Shown: in pieces, positions 1-7,868 of the stretch
Layout: each line of letters starts with the position of its first letter
Position numbering within the stretch: position 1 is the first letter of the stretch
The notes under the pieces: model-generated
The model's input: only the letters and a program-made list of their open reading frames with translations
The model's database searches: none
Told to the model about the DNA's origin: nothing
Translations under genes and position numbers: made by a program
NCBI GenBank assembly: GCA_964427855.1
Contig: CAYRVH010000004.1
Location: forward strand, 1-64,000
Length of the DNA: 64,000 nucleotides
Reading direction: 5' to 3'
From: JAUPKT01 sp964427855
GTDB lineage: Bacteria > Desulfobacterota > Desulfomonilia > Desulfomonilales > Desulfomonilaceae

Positions 1-555
1 TAACGGCCCGTTCGTGACTCAATATATATTACGCGGTGAAAATAGTTGTCAACCCCGTTGACCAGAAGCGGCCCTCTGGTCTGCCATTCAGAGAGATGTT
101 GTCTTTGAGGCCGCTGTGGAATATGCCTTTTGCGCCGGGCGTCTGTACGCAGAAGGTGGAAGAATGAGCACGAAAAGGAAGTGCTTGACGCCTTTTGAAC
201 GCCTCAGTAGTCTTTGGGGCCGCTGGCTTGGGAACGTGTGGTGCGCCTGCAGGGACTCTCGGAATTAATCACGGATTGGGCCCGTGTCCCATGATTGCCT
301 CATCCTCACGAAAGTGGCAATCCATAGGGCGTTTCCTGCATTCCCATTATCATGAGAATGACACTATGAGCTGCGAGGATTTCGCGATTTCTCTTGAGGA
401 TGGTTATATGTTATCCCAAATCGGAGGCGCATCCCTTGTACACAAGAACAACGAAGACGACGCCGAAGCTTTGCCATGAGGAAAGGCTTCACGCAATGAG
501 CATCCCCAGTAGTTTCGTTGTGATCCTTCGGCGCGTATTAACTGTGGAGCGATGA
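1..555. other. Leading intergenic region without a supported gene
   Basis: No convincing gene is visible here. A short hairpin (ACCAGA / TCTGGT, positions 61-66 and 75-80) lacks a following T run. Two tiny plus-strand frames exist, a GTG start at 36 (42 codons) and an ATG at 163 (34 codons), but neither has recognisable similarity. Positions about 281-385 hold an inverted copy of the intergenic repeat R2, described separately. The methyltransferase gene starts at 556. Confidence 0.5.
281..385 (-). repeat. R2 intergenic repeat, copy a (inverted)
   Basis: Read on the minus strand, this stretch has the R2 pattern: a GTCATTCTCATGATAATGGG-like arm, a short spacer with GGATTGCC, then an arm ending CTTTCGTGAGGATGA. 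The same order of blocks occurs near 9800-10027, 40997-41136, 47208-47429 and 57372-57490. The two arms are partly complementary, so a hairpin is possible. Boundaries are approximate because the copies are strongly diverged. Confidence 0.6.
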
Positions 556-2565
556 GTGCCTCGTCGTCGTGAAGAGGTTGAACTCGTGTGGCCGGGGAAG
601 TCCCGGGTCGCAACCGACCGAGTGCTTTGCCTTGATCGTGTGGCGGTCGTTGGGCAAAGCTCTGTATGCCCTGAAGGTCGTATGCGGCTCCTTGGGGATG
701 GTCAATCGATGCCAAGCGCTGCTCCTCAGGATCCATGGCGCAACATGCTCATCCAAGGGGACAATAAGTATGTCCTTTCAAGTCTGATTCACGGTCCCCT
801 GCGCGAGGTGATACAGTTTGCCGGCGGGGTGAAGGTTATCTACATCGATCCGCCATTTTTTGTGGGCGCCAACTTTTCCATGACGGTCTGCGTGGGGTCG
901 GATCGCCCCTCCCATAAGACGGACGTCATGGACGAGATCGCCTATTGCGATACGTGGAGGTCAGGGATTGCTGCGTACCTTTCCATGATGTATGAGAGGC
1001 TGCTGTTGATGCGCGACCTTTTGGCCGATGAAGGCAGCATTTGGGTCCATTGCGATTGGAAGGCCAACTTCCTCCTGAGGGCGCTGCTCAACGAGGTGTT
1101 CGGCCCCGCGTCCTTCAGAAACGAGATTGTGTGGTATTACCGAAACAAGATACCGGACACGCGCAAACGACAATATACCAACTCGACCGACACCATCTAT
1201 TACTATGCAAAGTCGCCGGCCAGCCCCTTCCACTGGCAATATGACAAGAGGAAAAAACCCATCAAGGTGTCTCGGATGAAAAAGGTCAACGGCCGGAAGG
1301 TGTATCTCAAAGATGAGAACGGGAGGGGGTTGTACGATGTACGAGAATGCCGCACGGCAGACAACGTTTGGCAGTTCCCGCTTTTACACGCCCAACCCGA
1401 GATGGTGGGATTCCCGACTCAGAAGCCGGAGAATCTCCTGGAACGGATCATCCTGACCGCCTCGGATCCCGGGGATGTAGTGGCTGATTTTTTCTGCGGC
1501 TCTGGGACCACCTTGGTCGCAGCAGAGAAGCTCGGACGCAAGTGGATCGGATGCGACAGCAGTCGTCTTGCGGTGAACACCGCCCGTAAGAGACTGGTGC
1601 AGACGCAGCGAGATTTGACCAAACGCGGAGAGAGAGTCAGTGATTTCGAGTTGCTGCGGCAGCGTCCCATCTTTGCCCTGCACTTGGCCGATGAAATCAG
1701 AGATAGGGAGCCTTTGCGGCATCATTTGGAGGCCGACGAAAAGGTGGTCGCGTGTCTCAAGAACATTCTGGCCTCGTATGGTGCAGAATTCATTGAATCC
1801 GGCGGCCCCTTTTGCGGCAAAAAAGGAGGCGTCGGCGTGGTGGTCTCTCTCCAAGACCGGCCGGTCAATGCTGACTTTCTTCGTCTCATCATTGATCAGG
1901 CTCGTCAACGCGTCTATAAGAAGGTTCACGTACTCGCGCGGGAATATGTCTGGGACTTAAGAGGCGTGATCTTTGAAGAGGCCCTCGGCGCGGGAATCGA
2001 AATGACGCTGAAGCGAATGTCTCCGGGTCTCAAATATGCCGACGCAGCCACCGTCGGAGACTGGCTCTTCTTCGACGTTCCGTATGTGGAGTTCCAGCCC
2101 CACGTGAACGACGCGGGAGTTTCGGTGGCCCTCACCAACGTGGGGATGCTCGGATATTATGATGAATCAGAATTCACGGGTGGCTCCGCACACCAATGCA
2201 GGGCATTCCTCACGTTGCATCACGGGAAAATTATCAGGATCACGCGGAACAAAGCAGGAACCGTGCGGCAAGAAATCGTTAGTGAACGGTGGGAGGATTG
2301 GGTGGAATACTGGGCGGTGGACTTTATGTACGGCGAATATGAGCCGTTGGCTGGCTGCGAGGGCTGTTCATTAGAAACGCCGCTGCCAAACCCGGTCTCC
2401 GTCTTTCGTGAACGATGGCAAAGCTTTCGAACGCGGAAAAACCGAACCTTGGAACTTGTGTCTCCGGCGTATCTATATCAACAACGAGGGAGCCACACGG
2501 TGGCGGTGCGCCTTGTAGATATCCTTGGAAACGAGGCGATGGCCATGGCTCGCGTCCACATATGA
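556..2565 (+). CDS. Site-specific DNA methyltransferase (N6-adenine/N4-cytosine, type III Mod-like)
   Basis: Amino-methylating DNA methyltransferase using S-adenosylmethionine. The catalytic DPPF motif (YIDPPFFVGANF, around residue 95) comes before the SAM-binding FCGSGTTLVAAEKLGRKWIG block (around residue 313), the beta-class order of type III Mod subunits. The GTG start at 556 is kept because the RREEVELVWPGKS segment just after it is usual in this family; an ATG at 682 is the alternative. The last 280 residues form an extra domain with EYWAVDF and VDILGNE motifs, known from large relatives of this enzyme. No restriction endonuclase or helicase partner lies in the window, so it looks like an orphan. 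Methylated base and target site cannot be read from the sequence. Confidence 0.88.
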   Translation: MPRRREEVELVWPGKSRVATDRVLCLDRVAVVGQSSVCPEGRMRLLGDGQSMPSAAPQDPWRNMLIQGDNKYVLSSLIHGPLREVIQFAGGVKVIYIDPPFFVGANFSMTVCVGSDRPSHKTDVMDEIAYCDTWRSGIAAYLSMMYERLLLMRDLLADEGSIWVHCDWKANFLLRALLNEVFGPASFRNEIVWYYRNKIPDTRKRQYTNSTDTIYYYAKSPASPFHWQYDKRKKPIKVSRMKKVNGRKVYLKDENGRGLYDVRECRTADNVWQFPLLHAQPEMVGFPTQKPENLLERIILTASDPGDVVADFFCGSGTTLVAAEKLGRKWIGCDSSRLAVNTARKRLVQTQRDLTKRGERVSDFELLRQRPIFALHLADEIRDREPLRHHLEADEKVVACLKNILASYGAEFIESGGPFCGKKGGVGVVVSLQDRPVNADFLRLIIDQARQRVYKKVHVLAREYVWDLRGVIFEEALGAGIEMTLKRMSPGLKYADAATVGDWLFFDVPYVEFQPHVNDAGVSVALTNVGMLGYYDESEFTGGSAHQCRAFLTLHHGKIIRITRNKAGTVRQEIVSERWEDWVEYWAVDFMYGEYEPLAGCEGCSLETPLPNPVSVFRERWQSFRTRKNRTLELVSPAYLYQQRGSHTVAVRLVDILGNEAMAMARVHI

Positions 2566-2719
2566 GTGGATATAATCGCTGCGACGGCGCGCGGGAAAAA
2601 CCTATGTGTACGGAACCAGAGAGATCCGGGCGCGCTAGATTTGAGGCCGCGTGGCAACAGGCACCAGCTCGGCCGTTCATACGAATGCCTCTTCGAGGCA
2701 AGAACCGGACAATGAGCCC

Positions 2720-3196
2720 GTGAAGAGAATCATAGCCCCCATTATGACCTTGCTACTGGCGTGCGTGGGATGCGCTGCTGTTTCCTTGGCCCAAACCGGT
2801 GCCCCCATGAGGGAAAGTACAGCGCACAATCAGTTGGATGCAAAGCGCATGTCCCTCACGTTGGGGGAGAAGACCATCCGCGCGGTTGTGGCGGATCAAG
2901 AGAAGACCCTCCTTGAGGGTCTTCTCGGTTGGGATCGTATCACCGATGAAGAAGGGATGCTCCTGGATTTCGGCCGATCAGGACAGTACGCAATTCACAT
3001 GCAGGGGATGAAGTTCCCCATCGACGCGCTGTGGATCGACGCGAGCGGCGTGGTAAAACTCATCTACGAACGGATTCAGCCGAATTCCGGCCGGATATAC
3101 CCGTCCGTCTATTCGTGCCGCTACTGCTTGGAAATTCAGGCGGGCTTTTGCAAGCGATACGGAGTGAAGGAAGGCGACAAGATCAGATTCCGTTAA
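2720..3196 (+). CDS. DUF192 family exported protein
   Basis: Small DUF192 protein of unknown biochemical role. The frame is open from a GTG at 2651, but the GTG at 2720 is preferred because it places a clear export signal (VKRIIAPIMTLLLACVGC) at the N terminus, giving about 158 residues. The LLAC run could be a lipobox, while AQT-G further on would suit signal peptidase I; the two cannot be separated here. The conserved DUF192 core follows, with the typical GLLGWDRITDEEGMLLDF and HMQGMKFPIDALWID segments and the C-terminal VKEGDKIRF. It stands alone between the methyltransferase and an R1 repeat. Confidence 0.85.
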   Translation: MKRIIAPIMTLLLACVGCAAVSLAQTGAPMRESTAHNQLDAKRMSLTLGEKTIRAVVADQEKTLLEGLLGWDRITDEEGMLLDFGRSGQYAIHMQGMKFPIDALWIDASGVVKLIYERIQPNSGRIYPSVYSCRYCLEIQAGFCKRYGVKEGDKIRFR

Positions 3197-3208
3197 GCCC
3201 GTCTTCTG

Positions 3209-3455
3209 TAAGGCTTCTCGGGAGTACTCACGAATTCCATGAGGTGGAAGTTTTTTCACCATTTTCCGCCCTGTCATTTCGAGCGCAGCGAGAAATCTTG
3301 ACCGGGCGAGAAAGATTTCTCAGTCGCAAGGCTCATTCGAAATGACATTGCTGTCGAGACGCGTCTCTTTCGTTCAAGCCTGGCTCCTCAAAATGACAAG
3401 ATTGCCGGTCCTCAGGCCTAGTCGCGGCTTTCGAAAGCACTCGCTTACTCGATCA
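3209..3455 (-). repeat. R1 intergenic repeat, copy 1 (inverted)
   Basis: About 250 bp of non-coding repeat. Its core (3272-3347) starts TGTCATTTCGA and ends TCGAAATGACA, a perfect 11-bp inverted pair, with inner complementary arms GAGAAATCTT and AAGATTTCTC, so the core can form a long interrupted hairpin. Next to it is a second module with TTGTCATTT and GAGACGC blocks. The outer edges carry similar GTGAGTACTTTCGAGA-like motifs in direct orientation. Other copies lie at about 40780-40990, 42583-42800 and 53175-53430. Confidence 0.8.
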
Positions 3456-3492
3456 TGCCGACGTCTTGCCGACCCAAATTTCCAGCTCCCTT

Positions 3493-4338
3493 CTACCTCT
3501 CGTCTTGAAAGGCAGGGAGAGCCTTTGCGCACGACCTGAGGAAGCGCTCAGGCGACAGATCCTGTCTTATACCTAATCTGGAGAGCACAAAATCGTATTT
3601 CACCGGGTCATCCGGTTCGATGGCCCTGAATGCCGCGGTGATTTCCATGGCCGTCGTCGCGTCGGCGTGCTTCCGTCGAGTCAACCCCAATTTCGAACAA
3701 ATCCTCATGATGTGAACGTCCAAAGGAATGACGAGCTTGGATGGGGGGACGTCGTCCCACCCGCCCGGGTCGACGCGGTCGCGTCGCGCCATCCACCGGA
3801 GAAAGAGATTGAGTCGTTTGCACGCGCTGCCGCGTTCAGGCATCGGCAGGAGTGTAGGGGGGCGGCCTCCGCCTCGCCGGGCAAGCTCTCTGACAAAATG
3901 TGAGAGCGCCGGCAGCGGCGACTCGTATTTATGGCTCAACCCCTCAAGAAAGCATGCCCTGAGCGAACCGTATCTCTCGACGACTCCCTTGACGCCTTTG
4001 AATAGCATGATGAGCTCGTCGCGCGTGGTGAAGCGATACTGAAAATCGCCTATCTGTCTCTCGATGGAGCTCACTGACGCGGCAGTGATGAAGGAATACG
4101 GATGTCCAATCAGTTTCAGTACCCCTGAGACGGTCTTGAGTATTTGCCCCACATTGCCGTAAGCGAGGCATGCCGCAATGAGGGCAGCGATCTCGCGGTC
4201 GCGGACATCCGGATAATCATAGAGGAATTCCAAAGGGTCAGGATGGACGAATTCCCTCCTGTTGTAGGTTTCGTAAAGATTGGAGAGAAGGGCTGCATAG
4301 GGCTCGGCGCTACCGGGCCGGGTTTGCCGATGACTCAA
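3493..4338 (-). CDS. TIGR02757 family protein
   Basis: A 281-residue protein matching the TIGR02757 (DUF2400) family: the early YETYNRREFVHPDPLEFLYDY segment, the IAACLAYGNVGQI block and the C-terminal KYDFVLSRLGIR motif are typical. The family is thought to have a helix-hairpin-helix/DNA-glycosylase-like fold, but its function is not established. The start is TTG; its TTGA overlaps the stop of the upstream Crp-family gene, with a GGAGAGG ribosome-binding site inside that gene. Translation is therefore probably coupled, and the two genes form an operon. Confidence 0.85.
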   Translation of the reverse strand: MSHRQTRPGSAEPYAALLSNLYETYNRREFVHPDPLEFLYDYPDVRDREIAALIAACLAYGNVGQILKTVSGVLKLIGHPYSFITAASVSSIERQIGDFQYRFTTRDELIMLFKGVKGVVERYGSLRACFLEGLSHKYESPLPALSHFVRELARRGGGRPPTLLPMPERGSACKRLNLFLRWMARRDRVDPGGWDDVPPSKLVIPLDVHIMRICSKLGLTRRKHADATTAMEITAAFRAIEPDDPVKYDFVLSRLGIRQDLSPERFLRSCAKALPAFQDER

Positions 4339-5024
4339 AACCGCCTCTCCCCTTTGGACAATTCCACCAGAGCATCCCGATCCATGATAGTGATCACCGA
4401 TCCCTCGATCTGGATAAAGCCGTTTTTGACCATTTTAGAAAGGATTCGCGAGAGCGTTTCTGGAATGGTGCCAAGCAGTCCTGCCAACTGCCCTTTGGGG
4501 AGGTCGAGTGCGAATTTTTGCGCCCCCTTTTGGGCGTTGCTCAAGTATAAGAGATGGCTGGCCAGTCGCGCGGGGACTTCCCTCAAGGATAAGTCTTCCA
4601 CCATTGCCGTGAGGGCGCGCAGCCTCCGCGAAAGTACGGCGAGCATGTTCAACGCCAACGAGGGATTCGTCTGAATCAAATGTACGAACGACGACCTCGG
4701 GAAGAAAATCACGGTGCTTTCTTCCATGGCCATGGCATGCGCAGGGAAATGCTTCCCTTCAAACATCGGCACTTCACCAAACGGCTCGCCCGGCCCGAAA
4801 ATATGAATGATCTGCTCTTTTCCTTCGAACGAAATCTTGTATATTTTCACCTTGCCGCGATCAACCACATAGAAACCATTCGCGATGTCGCCTTCGGAAA
4901 AGATTACTTCGCCCTTTCCAAAACGTTTTTGCAGGGCGATGCGCGCCAAGGCTTCGTGGTTTTCTACGGGCAAACCCTCAAACATGGGAGCATCGCTCAT
5001 CTTTTCAACGAGACGCTTCGTCAT
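4335..5024 (-). CDS. Crp/Fnr-family regulator, HcpR-like
   Basis: A 229-residue transcription factor. Residues about 15-130 form the cyclic-nucleotide-binding-type beta-barrel (GEVIFSEGDIANGFYVVDRGKVKIY, FGPGEPFGEVPMFEG). A helix then leads to the C-terminal winged helix, with recognition region LAGLLGTIPETLSRILSKMVKNGFI. There is no N-terminal cysteine cluster of FNR type. It is divergent from the hybrid-cluster protein gene, and a perfect TTGAC-N4-GTCAA palindrome lies between them. This arrangement is known for HcpR, which controls hcp in response to nitrosative stress. The HcpR assignment is inferred from context; the Crp/Fnr family assignment is secure. Confidence 0.85.
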   Translation of the reverse strand: MTKRLVEKMSDAPMFEGLPVENHEALARIALQKRFGKGEVIFSEGDIANGFYVVDRGKVKIYKISFEGKEQIIHIFGPGEPFGEVPMFEGKHFPAHAMAMEESTVIFFPRSSFVHLIQTNPSLALNMLAVLSRRLRALTAMVEDLSLREVPARLASHLLYLSNAQKGAQKFALDLPKGQLAGLLGTIPETLSRILSKMVKNGFIQIEGSVITIMDRDALVELSKGERRF

Positions 5025-5228
5025 CGGGAAAAGCTCTACAACACGTGCAACACAAAAGCTTATGAGAGGTGGCGAGGCCCTTGACGCGATTTGAATTAGA
5101 GGCGGCCACGCCGCGTCCCCAAGGTGGAGGATGCCCGCTCAAAAAAGAGGCGCAACAAAAGCAGCCTTTACTCTTCGATGCATCTGGCGTCACTCGATGA
5201 CAAATCCACCACAAAAAAAGAACACCGT

Positions 5229-5242
5229 TTGACTTAAGTCAA
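5229..5242. promoter_or_regulatory. Crp/Fnr (HcpR)-type operator
   Basis: A perfect 14-bp palindrome, TTGACTTAAGTCAA, in the divergent gap, about 105 bp before the hcp start codon. The TTGAC/GTCAA half-sites separated by four bases are the classic layout for Fnr/DNR/HcpR-type regulators, and a gene of that family lies next door. Binding is inferred. Confidence 0.75.
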
Positions 5243-5263
5243 TTACAATGTCTCACGCAAGGC

Positions 5264-5273
5264 GTAACGTTAC
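5264..5273. promoter_or_regulatory. Second palindrome in the hcp upstream region
   Basis: GTAACGTTAC is a perfect 10-bp palindrome, 21 bp beyond the Crp/Fnr-type site and 73 bp before the hcp ATG. It may be a second operator or part of the promoter; no regulator can be assigned. Confidence 0.35.
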
Positions 5274-5346
5274 AGCATGGTGAATGGGAACCGAGCCACA
5301 TACTACCATTTTGAAACACGTTTGGGGAACCCCAAGGAGGAGAGAC

Positions 5347-6987
5347 ATGGACGAAAAAATGTTTTGCTATCAATGTGAACAGACAGCATTCGGTACAGGG
5401 TGCACGAAGAGCGGCGTGTGCGGAAAGGCGCCTGACGCTGCAGCCTTGCAAGATCTGCTGACGTACGCCCTCAAAGGGTTGTCCCTTTACGCGGTTGAGG
5501 GCAGAAAGGTGGGGGTCGTTGACCCGGAAGTGAACATCTTCGCTGCTGAGTCGATGTTCGCGACGCTCACAAACGTGGATTTCGATCCAGAGAGATTTGT
5601 CCCTCTGATCGTCCGCGCAGTGGAACTGAGAGAGCGGCTCAAGGAGAAGGTGGAGGCGGCTGGGGGGAACGTGGATTTTCCCTATGATGCGGCGCGATTT
5701 GAGCCCGCTTCAGACATTCCGGGAATGATCGCCCAGGCGGACGGAAAGGGCTTTGCGCCCCATCCTGGCGAGGATCCGGATATTCGGTCGCTGAAGCACA
5801 CGCTCATCCTAGGATTGAGAGGGGTGTCAGCCTACGCTGATCATGCGCAGATATTGGGGAAATCCGATGACGAAGTCTATGCGTTCATCCATGAAGGGCT
5901 GGCTGCCACGCTCGATGACAGCCTAGGTCTCAACGACTGGGTCGCCCTGGTGCTCAAATGCGGGGCTGTAAACCTGAAGACCATGGAATTGCTAGACGCA
6001 GCCAATACAGGAACGTATGGTCATCCGGTACCCACGCGGGTGCCGTTGGGCGCGAAAGCCGGCAAGGCCATTCTGGTGTCCGGCCATGACTTGAAGGACC
6101 TCGAAGAAATTCTCAAACAATCTGAAGGCAAGGGAATTTATGTGTACACGCATGGCGAGATGCTGCCCTGCCACGGGTATCCGGAACTCAAAAAATACCC
6201 TCATTTCTATGGACACTACGGCACTGCATGGCAGAATCAGCGCAAGGAATTCGCAGAATTCCCCGGCGCCATCCTCATGACTACCAACTGTATCCAGCGG
6301 CCGAAGGACACCTACGCGGACAACATTTTCACTACCGGTCTCGTGGGGTGGCCCGGCGTCCGCCATATTGCCGACAAGAACTTCGCCCCAGTGATCCAGA
6401 GAGCCCTCGAGCTCCCAGGATTCCCTGCTGACACGAATGGCAAAAGCGTCATGTGCGGGTTCGGACGCAACGCGGTCATGTCCGTCGCAGACAAGGTGAT
6501 TGACGCTGTCAAGAGCGGCGCCATCAAGCACTTTTTCCTCGTCGCCGGTTGCGACGGTGCGAAGCCTGGTCGGAATTATTACACTGAGTTTGTGGAAAAG
6601 ACGCCCAAAGACTCCGTGGTGCTCACGCTGGCCTGCGGCAAGTTCCGGTTCTTTGATAAGGATCTTGGAGACATTGGCGGCATTCCGCGTTTGCTGGATA
6701 TAGGTCAGTGCAACGACGCGTATTCCGCCATCCAAATCGCGGTCGCGCTCGCCAACGCTTTTAATGTGAGCGTCAACGAACTTCCGCTGTCCATGATCCT
6801 CTCATGGTACGAGCAGAAGGCCGTCGCCATATTGTTGACGCTATTCCATCTCGGCATCAAGGGGATCCGGCTGGGGCCCAGCCTGCCAGCATTCATTTCG
6901 CCGAATGTCCTCGACGTGCTGGTCAAGAACTTTGACGTCAAGCCTATCACTACGCCTGAGGCCGATCTACAAGCAATTCTGGGCTGA
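5347..6987 (+). CDS. hcp: Hybrid-cluster protein (hydroxylamine reductase)
   Basis: A 546-residue Hcp, an enzyme with a [4Fe-4S] cluster and a 4Fe-2S-2O hybrid cluster that reduces hydroxylamine in vitro and nitric oxide in some bacteria. The ATG at 5347 follows a strong AAGGAGG site; upstream codons in the same frame are not needed. Cys7, Cys10, Cys19 and Cys25 have the C-x2-C-x8-C-x5-C spacing of class I enzymes from strict anaerobes. Family hybrid-cluster motifs follow, including GHDLKDLEEIL, THGEMLPCHGYP, TTNCIQRP and VAGCDGAKPGRNYY. No hcr reductase gene is adjacent. Regulation by the divergent Crp/Fnr protein is likely. Confidence 0.95.
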   Translation: MDEKMFCYQCEQTAFGTGCTKSGVCGKAPDAAALQDLLTYALKGLSLYAVEGRKVGVVDPEVNIFAAESMFATLTNVDFDPERFVPLIVRAVELRERLKEKVEAAGGNVDFPYDAARFEPASDIPGMIAQADGKGFAPHPGEDPDIRSLKHTLILGLRGVSAYADHAQILGKSDDEVYAFIHEGLAATLDDSLGLNDWVALVLKCGAVNLKTMELLDAANTGTYGHPVPTRVPLGAKAGKAILVSGHDLKDLEEILKQSEGKGIYVYTHGEMLPCHGYPELKKYPHFYGHYGTAWQNQRKEFAEFPGAILMTTNCIQRPKDTYADNIFTTGLVGWPGVRHIADKNFAPVIQRALELPGFPADTNGKSVMCGFGRNAVMSVADKVIDAVKSGAIKHFFLVAGCDGAKPGRNYYTEFVEKTPKDSVVLTLACGKFRFFDKDLGDIGGIPRLLDIGQCNDAYSAIQIAVALANAFNVSVNELPLSMILSWYEQKAVAILLTLFHLGIKGIRLGPSLPAFISPNVLDVLVKNFDVKPITTPEADLQAILG

Positions 6988-7017
6988 CCCAGCGCAGGCG
7001 CTTCTCCCAAGCCAAGG

Positions 7018-7040
7018 GGCTGCGGGTATCGCCCGCGGCC
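7018..7040 (+). terminator. Hairpin after hcp
   Basis: A nine-base stem, GGCTGCGGG pairing with CCCGCGGCC (one G-T pair), with a five-base loop, 31 bp after the hcp stop. The T run behind it is weak (TCTTAGGCGTTCT), so it may be a weak intrinsic terminator or an mRNA-stabilising hairpin. Confidence 0.5.
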
Positions 7041-7239
7041 TCTTAGGCGTTCTATATACCTCTCATATAGTTATAAAATTGATAGGTTGTAATAATTTGC
7101 TTGACCAATTTCTCCACTATTGATAGCAACGATCGCGTAAATCGGTGAGGTCATGAGCTCAACTTATTGAAAATAAAATATGACAAAAAAAGAAATGATC
7201 CAAACAACCGGTCTTCTAGAAAAAGTGGAGGAATACAAG

Positions 7240-7860
7240 ATGCAAGCAAAAGTGATGACAGTGGCCTTGTCCGTTCTCGTGATGAGCGCCGTTGTATGTA
7301 CGGGCTTGGCCTGGTCAAACGAGGCCGTCACGGACACCTTGGTGGTGGATCGTACGACGCGTGATAAAACGCTTAATGACTACACTCACCTCACCAGAAA
7401 CGCTATTCAGAAGTCGTGGAACACCCCCACGTATCTGGCGGGTGATGGCGCCCTGAAGGGGAAGGTTGCCGTGAATTACTGCATACGCCGTGACGGCAGC
7501 TTGGAGTCGGTGGAGTTGGCCCGAAGCTCTGGCAACAAGGACATGGACCGGACGCTGCTAGAGGCCATACGCGCGGCTGCGCCATTTCCCGCGTTTCCGG
7601 ATTACCTTCCTGCAAAGCGGGTGCTCATCAAAGCCAACTTTATAGTGGCTGACACGCCAATGGCACCGGTGACCACGGTGCAGCACTCCGTTACAGGCGA
7701 TGCCAAGCGCCCCCCTGAGGCTCCCGCAGTGGAACCCACGAAAAAGTTGAATTGGGGCGTTTCAGCGGGCAACGCGGGAGTGGGGCAAGATGCTTCCCAA
7801 GAGAAAACTCTTCCCATCCCTGCGCCCCCAGGAAAAAAATATAAGTGGGGACTCCCTTAA
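7240..7860 (+). CDS. TonB/TolA C-terminal-domain protein, periplasmic
   Basis: A 206-residue protein. The ATG at 7240 follows GTGGAGGAAT and starts a hydrophobic segment (MQAKVMTVALSVLVMSAVVC), either signal peptide or anchor. Residues about 45-135 match the TonB C-terminal fold: AIQKSWNTP, then GKVAVNYCIRRDGSLESVEL and a helix ending FPAFPDYLP. Unusually, some 70 residues follow it, rich in Pro and Lys, with two KK-x-x-WG repeats (KKLNWG and KKYKWG). No exbB or exbD lies nearby. A role in TonB-type energy transfer is therefore not assured; it may be a stand-alone periplasmic protein. It converges on the anti-sigma gene. Confidence 0.75.
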   Translation: MQAKVMTVALSVLVMSAVVCTGLAWSNEAVTDTLVVDRTTRDKTLNDYTHLTRNAIQKSWNTPTYLAGDGALKGKVAVNYCIRRDGSLESVELARSSGNKDMDRTLLEAIRAAAPFPAFPDYLPAKRVLIKANFIVADTPMAPVTTVQHSVTGDAKRPPEAPAVEPTKKLNWGVSAGNAGVGQDASQEKTLPIPAPPGKKYKWGLP

Positions 7861-7868
7861 ATGCTGCG

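Noticed and set aside
36..264. Two tiny plus-strand frames (GTG 36 and ATG 163)
   Set aside because: They are short, have no similarity and at best weak ribosome-binding sites; not enough to call genes.
5992..6735. 247-codon minus-strand open frame inside hcp
   Set aside because: Antisense to a clearly conserved enzyme; no domain and no plausible ribosome-binding site.
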